A stretch of DNA of 64,000 nt from Paraburkholderia diazotrophica (GTDB taxonomy: Bacteria > Pseudomonadota > Gammaproteobacteria > Burkholderiales > Burkholderiaceae), in contig NZ_FNYE01000001.1 in NCBI RefSeq assembly GCF_900108945.1, positions 372,001 through 436,000 on the forward strand. The letters are read 5' to 3'. Below the pieces are notes generated by a model. It was not told the DNA's origin. It searched no databases and saw only the letters and a program-made list of their open reading frames with translations. A program made the translations under genes and the position numbers. Shown one piece after another: positions 25,779-36,129 of the stretch. The first letter of the stretch is position 1. Every line of letters begins with the position of its first letter.

Positions 25779-27068
25779 ATGTCCACACCTACGCCTCCGA
25801 CGCCTCCGCAGTCCGCGCCACGCGCGCCGATGCTGTCGACGGCCGACGCGCTCGCCACGCTGCTCGGCGCCGCCGTGCAGATCGGCGGCACCGAAACGCT
25901 GCCGACACTCGACGCGACCAACCGCGTGCTCGCCGCCGACGTGATCTCGCCGCTCGACGTGCCGCCGATGAACACGAGCGCGATGGACGGCTATGCGGTG
26001 CGTGTCGCCGAGCTGTCGCAAGGCGAACGGCGCTTGCCCATCTCGCAGCGCATTCCGGCGGGCCACGCGCCGCAGCCGCTGGCGGAAGGCACGGCGGCGC
26101 GCATCTTCACGGGCGCGACGGTGCCGCCCGGCGCCGACGCGATCGTGATGCAGGAGCAAACGGAAGCAGCCGGCGACGCAGTGGCGATCCTGCACACGCC
26201 GAAAGCGGGCGAATGGATCACGCAGCAGGGCGCCGACATCCGCAAGGGCGCGACGATCCTGCCCGCGGGCACGCGGCTCACGCCGCAGGCGCTGGGACTC
26301 GCGGCGTCCGTCGGGTGTGCGAATCTGGAGGTCGTGCGCCGCGTGAAAGTCGCGGTGTTCTTCACGGGCGACGAACTGACGATGCCCGGCGAGCCGCTCA
26401 AGCCCGGTGCTATCTACAACTCGAACCGCTTCACGCTGACGGGCCTGCTGCAAAAACTCGGCTGTGAAGTCACCGATTTCGGCATCGTTCCCGACAAGCT
26501 CGACGCGACGCGGCAAACGCTGCGCGACGCCGCGCAGGCGCATGATCTGATCCTGACGTGCGGCGGCGTGTCGGTGGGCGAGGAAGACCACGTGAAGCCC
26601 GCCGTCGAGGCTGAAGGGCGCCTGTCGATGTGGCAGATCGCGATGAAGCCGGGCAAGCCGCTCGCGTTCGGCGCGATTCGCCGCGCGTCGGCGCAGGGCG
26701 AAAGCGCGGCGGCGGGTGCGGCGAGCGAGACGTTCTTCATCGGCTTGCCGGGCAATCCCGTGTCGACGTTCGTCACGTTCCTGCTGTTCGTGCGTCCGTT
26801 CCTGCTGCGCCTCGCGGGCGTGCGGACAGTGACGCCGCGCGCACTGTCGCTGCGCGCCGACTTCACGCAGCACAAGGGCGACCGCCGCAACGAATTCCTG
26901 CGCGCGCGCGTGAACGCCGCGGGCGGTCTCGATCTGTTCCCGAACCAGAGTTCGGCGGTGCTGACGTCGACGGTCTGGGGCGACGGCCTGATCGACAATC
27001 CGCCGAATCATGTGATCAGCGCCGGCGAGACCGTGCGCTTCATCCCGTTTTCCGAATTGCTGAACTGA
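25779..27068 (+). CDS. moeA: Molybdopterin molybdenumtransferase MoeA
   Basis: Inserts molybdenum into adenylylated molybdopterin in cofactor synthesis. It is 429 residues from the chosen start. Typical motifs are MNTSAMDGYAVR near the N-terminus, IFTGATVPPGADAIVMQE, the MoCF domain FFTGDELTMPGEPL with NSNRF, GGVSVGEEDHVK, and GLPGNPVSTFVTF. The first ~20 residues are Pro/Thr-rich. The start at 25779 is chosen because the earlier ATG sits inside the -10 box. It is followed by moaD after 29 nt. Confidence 0.95.
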   Translation: MSTPTPPTPPQSAPRAPMLSTADALATLLGAAVQIGGTETLPTLDATNRVLAADVISPLDVPPMNTSAMDGYAVRVAELSQGERRLPISQRIPAGHAPQPLAEGTAARIFTGATVPPGADAIVMQEQTEAAGDAVAILHTPKAGEWITQQGADIRKGATILPAGTRLTPQALGLAASVGCANLEVVRRVKVAVFFTGDELTMPGEPLKPGAIYNSNRFTLTGLLQKLGCEVTDFGIVPDKLDATRQTLRDAAQAHDLILTCGGVSVGEEDHVKPAVEAEGRLSMWQIAMKPGKPLAFGAIRRASAQGESAAAGAASETFFIGLPGNPVSTFVTFLLFVRPFLLRLAGVRTVTPRALSLRADFTQHKGDRRNEFLRARVNAAGGLDLFPNQSSAVLTSTVWGDGLIDNPPNHVISAGETVRFIPFSELLN

Positions 27069-27097
27069 GCGCGGCCGTTATCGGGCCGCTACCGAGA

Positions 27098-27355
27098 ATG
27101 AAGATCCAGCTGAAATATTTTGCGAGCGTGCGCGAAGCGCTCGGCCGGTCAGACGAATCCGTGGACGTGCCCGAAGGCATCGCGACGGTCGGCGACGTGC
27201 GCGCCTGGCTGCGCGTGCGCGGCGGCGTGTGGGCCGAGACGCTCGCGGAAGGCCGCGCGCTGCGCATGGCCTGCAACCACGTAATGACGGACGCGGGCAC
27301 GCGCATCACCGACGGCTGCGAAGTCGCGTTCTTTCCGCCCGTCACGGGCGGCTGA
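27098..27355 (+). CDS. moaD: Molybdopterin synthase sulfur-carrier subunit MoaD
   Basis: Ubiquitin-like small subunit of molybdopterin synthase. Its C-terminal Gly-Gly carries the thiocarboxylate used to make the dithiolene. It is 85 residues, beginning MKIQLKYFASVREALG and ending FFPPVTGG with the required double glycine. It lies between moeA and moaE, the natural partner order, 42 nt before moaE. Confidence 0.95.
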   Translation: MKIQLKYFASVREALGRSDESVDVPEGIATVGDVRAWLRVRGGVWAETLAEGRALRMACNHVMTDAGTRITDGCEVAFFPPVTGG

Positions 27356-27397
27356 GTCCGGCCATTGAATCGGGCCAATGAAGCGGGAGGGCGAACG

Positions 27398-27874
27398 ATG
27401 ACGGTCCGCGTCCAGACAGAAGACTTCGACCTGACGACGGAAGTCGCCGCATTGCGCGCGCAGAATCCGAAGGTCGGCGCTGTGGCGTGCTTCGTCGGCA
27501 CGGTGCGCGACATCAACGAGGGCGAAGCCGTCGAGACGATGGAGCTCGAGCACTATCCGGGCATGACGGAGAAGTCGCTCGAAGCGATCGTCGACGCGGC
27601 CCGCGAGCGCTGGCCGGGTACCGATGTGCTGATCGTGCACCGCGTCGGCAAGCTGATGCCGCTCGATCAGATCGTGCTGGTTGCGACGACGTCGAAGCAT
27701 CGGGCGAACGCATTCGCGTCGTGCGAATTCGTGATGGACTACCTGAAGACCCAGGCGCCGTTCTGGAAGAAGGAAAAGACGGAAAGCGGCGAGCGCTGGG
27801 TCGACGCCCGCGTGACCGACGACGAAGCGCTCGCGCGATGGGGGCTGAAATCGGCGAACTCAAACGCGGATTGA
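27398..27874 (+). CDS. moaE: Molybdopterin synthase catalytic subunit MoaE
   Basis: Catalytic subunit that converts precursor Z (cPMP) to molybdopterin using the sulfur from MoaD. It is 158 residues. Family motifs are ACFVGTVRDINEG, ELEHYPGMTEKSLE, HRVGKLMPLDQIV and the active-site lysines in KTQAPFWKKE. The start at 27398 has a GGGAGGG ribosome site; an in-frame start 11 codons earlier has none. It is convergent with the haemoglobin gene, with only 12 nt between the two stops. Confidence 0.96.
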   Translation: MTVRVQTEDFDLTTEVAALRAQNPKVGAVACFVGTVRDINEGEAVETMELEHYPGMTEKSLEAIVDAARERWPGTDVLIVHRVGKLMPLDQIVLVATTSKHRANAFASCEFVMDYLKTQAPFWKKEKTESGERWVDARVTDDEALARWGLKSANSNAD

Positions 27875-27886
27875 GCGAAGAACGGC

Positions 27887-28447
27887 TCAATCGTCGTCGC
27901 GCGATTTGCCGATGATTTTGGCCGGAAACGGCTCGCCGCGCGGACGCGCATGTTCCGCCTCATGCTCTTCGCGCGAACGGCGGCGCGGCGCGATCCGCTC
28001 CAGCAGCGCCTGCTGTTCGGCGGGAATCTGATAGTCCCAGCCGAAGCGGCTCAACTGCAAACTCTGTGCGATGCGCAGCGCGGGCTCCATGAAACGCACG
28101 GCGGCGGCCGGTTCATAGCGCGACTCGACGGTATCGAGGAACAGATAGAGCCAGTGGCTGAAGTGCCGCGGCTCGACGCCGGCGAGCGGCATATGCGCAT
28201 GCTGTACGTTGCCGCGATATTGCTTCGCGCCCAGAACCAGCGATCCCCAGAACACGCACATCTTCGGCAGATGCTCGTCCCAGCGTCCCGCCAGCTTCTC
28301 TTCGAACACCGGACCCAGCAGCGCGTCGGCACGCACGCGGTCGTAGAACGCGTAAACGAGCTCGTGGATGTTCTCTTCGTCGGGTTCGGCGTAGCGCGTG
28401 GCGAGGTGTTCGGCAGCGGGAATAGTGGAAGAAATTTCGGACTTCAT
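27887..28447 (-). CDS. Group III truncated haemoglobin
   Basis: Haem protein of the trHb group III family; proposed roles include nitric oxide or oxygen chemistry in the cytoplasm. It is 186 residues. The globin core has ELVYAFYDRVRADALLGPVFEE, WDEHLPKMCVFWGSLVLG and the His-containing segments NVQHAHMPL and EPRHFSHWLYLFLDTV. A ~40-residue basic, charged tail after the globin is longer than usual. The start at 28447 (MKSEISSTIP) fits the divergent promoter region better than an upstream ATG. It is divergent from an NsrR-like regulator, supporting a nitrosative stress role. Confidence 0.88.
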   Translation of the reverse strand: MKSEISSTIPAAEHLATRYAEPDEENIHELVYAFYDRVRADALLGPVFEEKLAGRWDEHLPKMCVFWGSLVLGAKQYRGNVQHAHMPLAGVEPRHFSHWLYLFLDTVESRYEPAAAVRFMEPALRIAQSLQLSRFGWDYQIPAEQQALLERIAPRRRSREEHEAEHARPRGEPFPAKIIGKSRDDD

Positions 28448-28562
28448 AGCTGAAATAAGTAAGACGCGGCAAGCACTCCGACGCAAACCTGGCGCAAACT
28501 CCATCGCAAACTTTGGGCGCGCTCATCTAAAGTCAGAAAAAGTGCGCTTCAGACGAAAGTTA

Positions 28563-28597
28563 GCGTTTATAGTTACGCGAAATAACGAGATAAACGC
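28563..28597. promoter_or_regulatory. Interrupted dyad between the haemoglobin and Rrf2 genes
   Basis: Outer arms GCGTTTAT (28563-28570) and ATAAACGC (28590-28597) are perfect inverted repeats. Inner arms GTTA and TAAC flank a CGCGAAA centre. It lies 116 nt from the haemoglobin start and 107 nt from the regulator start, in an AT-rich stretch. It is a plausible operator for the regulator; this is inferred. Confidence 0.45.
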
Positions 28598-28703
28598 GGC
28601 AATAAGAAGCGTTTTCGACGCATGATATTGCGCGCTGCAGCACCGGCGTTTATGGGAGGGCGTGAACATTCCGCACGTCATCCCCGTCGCGACTTGCCTT
28701 TCA

Positions 28704-29207
28704 ATGAGACTGACAGACTATACCGATTACTCGCTGCGCGTGTTGCTTTACCTCGCAGTCCGTTCCGAAGGACTGGCTACGATCCAGGACATTTCGGACG
28801 CGTACGGCATATCGAAGAACCATCTGATGAAGGTGGTTCAGCGGCTTGCGGAACTCGGCTGGGTTGAGACCGTGCGCGGGCGCAACGGCGGTTTGCGGCT
28901 GTTCGAGCATTCGTCGGCGCTGACCATCGGCGAAGTGGTGCGCGCTGCCGAGAACGACTTCTCGCTGGTCAGCTGTTTCAACGGCAGCGATCCGGGCTCG
29001 CATCGCGAGTGTGTCATTCAGTCGCAATGCCGGCTGAAGGGCGTGCTCGAAGCGGCGCGCGCAGCGTTTTTCCGCGAGCTCGACGGCTTTACGATCCGCG
29101 ATATCGCCGAGCCTGCGTCGCCGCTGATGTCACTGCTCGGGCTCAAGCCGTCGGCCACCGTCGTGCCGATCGTGCCCATTACGCCCGCCCTACCGACGGG
29201 CACCTGA
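28704..29207 (+). CDS. Rrf2-family regulator, NsrR-like
   Basis: Winged-helix Rrf2 transcription factor of 167 residues, most like the NO-sensing NsrR. The helix-turn-helix runs ATIQDISDAYGISKNHLMKVV, with the wing VRGRNGGLRL. Three cysteines, C91, C103 and C109, could bind a Fe-S cluster; the spacing C-x11-C-x5-C has a longer first loop than the E. coli NsrR spacing C-x4-C-x5-C. The start at 28704 (MRLTDYTDYSLRVLLYL) is the standard family N-terminus. The divergent truncated haemoglobin is a likely target. Confidence 0.88.
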   Translation: MRLTDYTDYSLRVLLYLAVRSEGLATIQDISDAYGISKNHLMKVVQRLAELGWVETVRGRNGGLRLFEHSSALTIGEVVRAAENDFSLVSCFNGSDPGSHRECVIQSQCRLKGVLEAARAAFFRELDGFTIRDIAEPASPLMSLLGLKPSATVVPIVPITPALPTGT

Positions 29208-29441
29208 GCCGACCGCACGATCGGTCGCCCGTGCGGCCGTCATTCGACGTCGCACTCTGCGCATATGAACGGCTTGCGGGCAGGCCCGCGCCCGTTCGCC
29301 GGCGCCCGCTGCGAGCCGCTGTGCGCCATCTCCGCCTTTGCTTTCACCGTGCTGTACGCGGGGCTAAACTGCGCTGTGTCCCGCGCTGGACGCGACAACG
29401 CAGCCGCCGTGCGAATTCTCTCCCCCTGATGCAAAAAAGCG

Positions 29442-29469
29442 CTTGAAACCTGCCTAAAACGCCTCATTT
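29442..29469 (+). promoter_or_regulatory. Heat-shock (sigma-32) promoter of clpB
   Basis: -35 CTTGAAA (29442-29448), 13-bp spacer, -10 CCTCATTT (29462-29469). It differs by one base from the consensus CTTGAAA / CCCCATTT and lies 30 nt before the clpB start. Confidence 0.82.
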
Positions 29470-29498
29470 TGGTGGTAATCGAAATTGGAGGTCTCTTG

Positions 29499-32096
<2,598 letters not shown>

Positions 32097-32172
32097 GCCT
32101 GAGCGGCATGGAAACGGATGCGCTGACAACGGGCGTATCCGCTCCCGATCGAAATCAAGAAAGAAAAAAAGC

Positions 32173-32208
32173 AAAAAGGCAACGAAGCGATTCGTTGCCT
32201 TTTCGTTT
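32173..32208 (+). terminator. Intrinsic terminator after clpB
   Basis: A 13-bp perfect stem AAAAGGCAACGAA / TTCGTTGCCTTTT with a GCGA loop, followed by CGTTTTT. Confidence 0.92.
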
Positions 32209-32296
32209 TTGTGCGCGGCGCTTCAGGCGCTACGCATGTCGAAGCAATGCAAAAGCGCCGCGGAAGTGACGCAGAAGTAGCACAGAAGCAGCGCAC

Positions 32297-32743
32297 TCAC
32301 GCGTTCTTGTTGCCGCCGAACAGGCCGGCCAGCGCGCCCAGCGAGCCGAGTGCGCTCGCGAGGCCGCCCGTGTCGACCTTGCCGTCGGCGGGGACTTCGC
32401 CGTTCGGCGTCGCGGCGTTGACGACGTGCGGCAGCACTTGCGACAGCAGACCCGTCACCGCCGACGGTTCGACGCCGACCTTCGATGCGATGTTCGTCAC
32501 GGCTTCCGAGCCGAGCACGTTATGCAGTGCGTCGGCGGCGATCGGCTGGTTCTCGCCGTTGCTGACCCACGAGTTGATGATGTCGCCTGCGCCGTTTTGC
32601 TGGAAGCGCTGGATCAGCCCGTTCAGGCCGCCCGGCTGGTTGTTGATGAATTCGAGTGCAGCGGCGATCAGCGCCTGCTGGCCGCCGCCTTCGGGCGTAT
32701 TGCCGCCGCCGAGCATGGAACCGAGGGTGTCGAGTAGGCTCAT
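32297..32743 (-). CDS. YidB-like DUF937 family protein
   Basis: Conserved protein of 148 residues with the YidB/DUF937 pattern; function unknown. It begins MSLLDTLGSMLGGG, is rich in Gly/Ala/Asn, and has the family segments EFINNQPGGLNGLIQRFQQ, IINSWVSNGENQPI and LHNVLGSEAVTNIA, then LPHVVNAATPNGEVP. It ends in a Gly/Leu-rich tail. No signal peptide is evident. The start at 32743 follows AGAGAGATTG, a fair ribosome site. It is probably monocistronic. Confidence 0.88.
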   Translation of the reverse strand: MSLLDTLGSMLGGGNTPEGGGQQALIAAALEFINNQPGGLNGLIQRFQQNGAGDIINSWVSNGENQPIAADALHNVLGSEAVTNIASKVGVEPSAVTGLLSQVLPHVVNAATPNGEVPADGKVDTGGLASALGSLGALAGLFGGNKNA

Positions 32744-32919
32744 GACAATCTCTCTGTAGAGGCCGGCGCGATACTCGTGAAAGCGTGCGCCGGCGGGTAG
32801 GTGAAACGCCGGAAACGTCGGAAACGCCGCGCGAGCGCGGCACCGACAGGCTTGACAGACGTAGACGTGAAGCAGTGAGGCCATCGGACGCACAGCGAAG
32901 TGCGTCCCCGTCCGAGTCC

Positions 32920-33468
32920 TTATACGCCCGATGCAGCGGACGCGGCCTTGCTCTTCTTCGATTTCTTCGACTTCGGGGCGGTCGTATCCGACGCCATCGC
33001 AGGCGCGGATGCCGCGGTAGCAGCGGGCGCCGATGCTGCAGTGGCGTCCGCCTTGCTCTTCTTCTTCGACTTCGAGGCTTTCGTACCCGATGCGGCTTCG
33101 GCAGGCGCGGAAGGCGTGGGTTGCGCCGTGGTTGCGGGCGCAGCCGTCTGCTTCGACGTCGTCGCGGCGGGCTTGGTGGTTGCGCCCGTCGGCGGCGTGG
33201 ACGAGCCGTTGATCGTGAGGCCCGCGGCTTCGAGGTTCTTCACCGACTTCTCGCCGATGCCCTTGACGCGATTCGCAAGGTCGTCGGCATCCTTGAACGG
33301 GCCATTCTTCGTGCGTTCGTCGATGATCGCCTTTGCATGGACGGGGCCGATGCCCTTGACCGATTCGAGCGCCGCCTGGTCGGCGGTATTGACTTCGACG
33401 GCGGACGCGAATCCCGCCGACAACGACAGGATCAGCGCGGCGCAAAGCATCAACAGCTTTTTCAACAT
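32920..33468 (-). CDS. ComEA-like helix-hairpin-helix protein
   Basis: Secreted or periplasmic DNA-binding protein of the ComEA type, which in competent bacteria holds incoming DNA. It is 182 residues. A signal peptide (MLKKLLMLCAALILSLSAGF, cleavage after ASA) is followed by one ComEA helix-hairpin-helix domain, VEVNTADQAALESVKGIGP to GIGEKSVKNLEAAGL. The second half (about 90-182) is an Ala/Thr/Pro tail with three basic SKKKSK/KSKKSKK clusters, possibly extra DNA-binding. A GGAG site supports the ATG at 33468. No other competence gene is nearby. Confidence 0.88.
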   Translation of the reverse strand: MLKKLLMLCAALILSLSAGFASAVEVNTADQAALESVKGIGPVHAKAIIDERTKNGPFKDADDLANRVKGIGEKSVKNLEAAGLTINGSSTPPTGATTKPAATTSKQTAAPATTAQPTPSAPAEAASGTKASKSKKKSKADATAASAPAATAASAPAMASDTTAPKSKKSKKSKAASAASGV

Positions 33469-33692
33469 GGCAATCACTCCATTGAGGGCAAACAGGTAGC
33501 CGGAACGGACGACGCTTTCACGTTAGCAAGCACTGCGTTCAAGCATAGAACATTTACTGTTCTCTTTCGCCGAAGGGCGCGCGACGTTGCGCGAATCGGC
33601 CGATTTATACCGGTGCGTCCGTGACAACACAATCGGCTCGCACCAAATTTGAAGCTTTTGCGCACTCGCGGGGCTGGCATCGTGTACGGATG

Positions 33693-36119
33693 TCAGGGGA
33701 GTTTGACGGAGGATGGGGCGGGACGGGGGGGCGCTGTTTGCTGCGCGGTTGTGCTCCCTCCCGTTGTGCCCGCTTTGGTCGCGCCTGCTTTCACAGGGCC
33801 ACGCGCCGTCGCGCCGCGCACTTCGAAACGCACGGAATCGGCGCCCGATCCATCCGCATCGACGAGTTCCAGCACGTGACGCCCAGGCCAGGGCAGCCAC
33901 AGCACGCGTTCGTCGTGGCCGAGCGAGCGGCCGTCGAGACGCCACGTGCTGCTGGCGGACGAGCCGCTCGCGCGCTCGAACACGATGCGCTGGCGCGCGG
34001 CGGGGATGTCGGGATCGAGCGCGAAGAGCGTGCCGTCAGTCGGTGAGCCGATGCGCGGCGCTCCGTTCGATGACGACTTGCCGGAACCGTTCGACGCGCG
34101 CATGAGCGCCGCTGAACGCGGCATCCGCGAGACGGTTCGCGCGCCGTCCGCATTGCTCGCGTTCGCGGCGAGTCCGACCAAGGGCGTTTGCGTGCCGCTC
34201 ACGAACCATTCGTTGCGCGCGGGCTCGATGTTCTGGTCGAAGGTCACGCGCGTCTGCACGACGCCCACTGGCGCGCGCGGCGCGACGCTCGGCACGCGCC
34301 GATGCAGATAGCCGACGATGGCCGCCCAGACGGGCGCCGCGCCCGTCACGCCGGATACGTCCCACATCGGCTGTCCGTCTGCGTTGCCGACCCATACACC
34401 GACCGTATAGCGCGACGTATAGCCGATCGTCCAGTTGTCGCGCATGTCCTTGCTGGTGCCCGTCTTGACGGCCGAAAAGAAGCGCGTCGCGAGCGGACTG
34501 TCGAAGCCGAACGTGCGCGTGCGCGCGTTGTTGTCCGACAGCACGGTCGTGATGATGTAGCTGGCATCGGCGGTGAATACGCGTTGCTTCGCGGCAGGCT
34601 CGCGCAGGCTCGATGCAGGCGCATGACGCGGCACGTCGAAAGTCGGCGACGCGACTCCGCCGTTGGCGAGCGCGCGATACGCATTGGTCAGCGACAGCAG
34701 CGTCACGTCCGCGCTGCCGAGCGCGAGCGAATAGCCGTAGTAGTCGCCGCTTTGCGAAAGCGGCAGGCCGAGCGCGGTGAGCGTTTTCGCGAAGCGATGC
34801 GGCGTGACCATCACGAGCGCGCGTACGGCGGGCACGTTCAGCGACGAGCCGAGCGCCGTGCGCACGCTCACCCAGCCCTTGAAGTCCTTGTCGTAGTTTT
34901 GCGGAATATAGAGGCCGCCGCCCGCTGCGAGATCGAGCGGCGCATCGTCGAGCAGCGAGGCTGTGGTGAGCCGACGCTCGTCGATGGCCTGTGCGTAGAG
35001 AAACGGCTTGAGCGTCGAGCCGGCCTGGCGGCGCGCGAGCACGGCATCGACATCGCGCGCGCCCGACAGGCCACCCGACGATCCGACCCACGCGAGCACT
35101 TCGCCCGTCGCGTTATCGAGCACGACGACGGCGCCGTCGTGCACGTTGCGCGGATGCGCGGGCGCGTTGAGCTCGATGAGCGTGCGCGTAAGCGTGTCGC
35201 TGGCGAAGCGCTGGAGCTTCGCATCGAGCGTGCTCGTGACACGCGCGCCCGCCGTCGGATGCGCTTCGCTCGCAATGCGCCGCGCGAAATGCGGCGCAAG
35301 CACGGGCGCATCGGGCGACACCGACAGCAGCGCGGGAGCAGGGCGCGCGAAAGCGAGCTGCACGAAGCTCGCGAGATTCGCGCAGCGCTCGGGCGCCTTC
35401 ATGTCGCGCAGAATCCGGCACGCGCGATCGCTGACCTTCGTGTACGACGCATTCGGCGAGCGGATCAGCGCGGCGGCAACGGCGGCTTCGCGTTCGTCGA
35501 GGCCGGATGGCGCCTTGCCGAACAGCGTGATCGACAGTGCGGACAACCCGATCGTCTCTCCGCGGAACGGTACGAGATTCAGGTACGCCTCCAGAATCTG
35601 GTCCTTGCGCCACGTGCGTTCGAGCCATAGCGCGCTCACGGCCTGGCTCGCCTTCTGCGTGATCGAGCGTTGCCCGGAGCGCTGCGGATCGTCGTTGAGC
35701 AGACCGGTGAGCTGCATCGTGACCGTCGATGCGCCGCGCGTGCGCGTGTTCCACAGATTCGCCCATGCGGCCGCCGCCGCGCCGCGCCAGTCGACGCCGC
35801 TGTGCTCGTAAAAGCGCTTGTCCTCCGACACGACGATCGCTTCGCGCAACGCCGGCGACACATCGGCGAGCGCGACCCAGTCGCCGCGCCGCTCGGTGTT
35901 GTCGATGCGCGTGCGTTGCAGCGGCACGCCGTCGCGCGACAGCAGCAGCCAGTCGGAGGTGCGCCATTGCGTGTGGACGTCGTCGAACGTCGGCAGCGCA
36001 TGCGCGGCGAGCGGTATGGCGATCAGCAGCGCGCACAGCACGACGCGCGCGCACGCGCTGCGCCACCGCCCGTTTAGCGGGCGATTACGTTTCATCGCGT
36101 TCGTGCGGTCCATCGTCAT
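33693..36119 (-). CDS. pbpC: Penicillin-binding protein 1C
   Basis: Bifunctional peptidoglycan synthase of the PBP1C class, 808 residues. After an N-terminal membrane helix the GT51 glycosyltransferase domain has VSEDKRFYEHSGVDWRG and ASTVTMQLTGLL. The transpeptidase domain has SxxK in GSTLKPFLY, SSLNVPAV and KTGTS. A BiPBP_C beta-sandwich domain ends the protein (about 690-790). The start at 36119 has a GAGG site and lies 10 nt after the alpha-2-macroglobulin stop, the same pairing as E. coli yfhM-pbpC. Confidence 0.96.
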   Translation of the reverse strand: MTMDRTNAMKRNRPLNGRWRSACARVVLCALLIAIPLAAHALPTFDDVHTQWRTSDWLLLSRDGVPLQRTRIDNTERRGDWVALADVSPALREAIVVSEDKRFYEHSGVDWRGAAAAAWANLWNTRTRGASTVTMQLTGLLNDDPQRSGQRSITQKASQAVSALWLERTWRKDQILEAYLNLVPFRGETIGLSALSITLFGKAPSGLDEREAAVAAALIRSPNASYTKVSDRACRILRDMKAPERCANLASFVQLAFARPAPALLSVSPDAPVLAPHFARRIASEAHPTAGARVTSTLDAKLQRFASDTLTRTLIELNAPAHPRNVHDGAVVVLDNATGEVLAWVGSSGGLSGARDVDAVLARRQAGSTLKPFLYAQAIDERRLTTASLLDDAPLDLAAGGGLYIPQNYDKDFKGWVSVRTALGSSLNVPAVRALVMVTPHRFAKTLTALGLPLSQSGDYYGYSLALGSADVTLLSLTNAYRALANGGVASPTFDVPRHAPASSLREPAAKQRVFTADASYIITTVLSDNNARTRTFGFDSPLATRFFSAVKTGTSKDMRDNWTIGYTSRYTVGVWVGNADGQPMWDVSGVTGAAPVWAAIVGYLHRRVPSVAPRAPVGVVQTRVTFDQNIEPARNEWFVSGTQTPLVGLAANASNADGARTVSRMPRSAALMRASNGSGKSSSNGAPRIGSPTDGTLFALDPDIPAARQRIVFERASGSSASSTWRLDGRSLGHDERVLWLPWPGRHVLELVDADGSGADSVRFEVRGATARGPVKAGATKAGTTGGSTTAQQTAPPRPAPSSVKLP

Positions 36120-36129
36120 GCGCGCCTCG

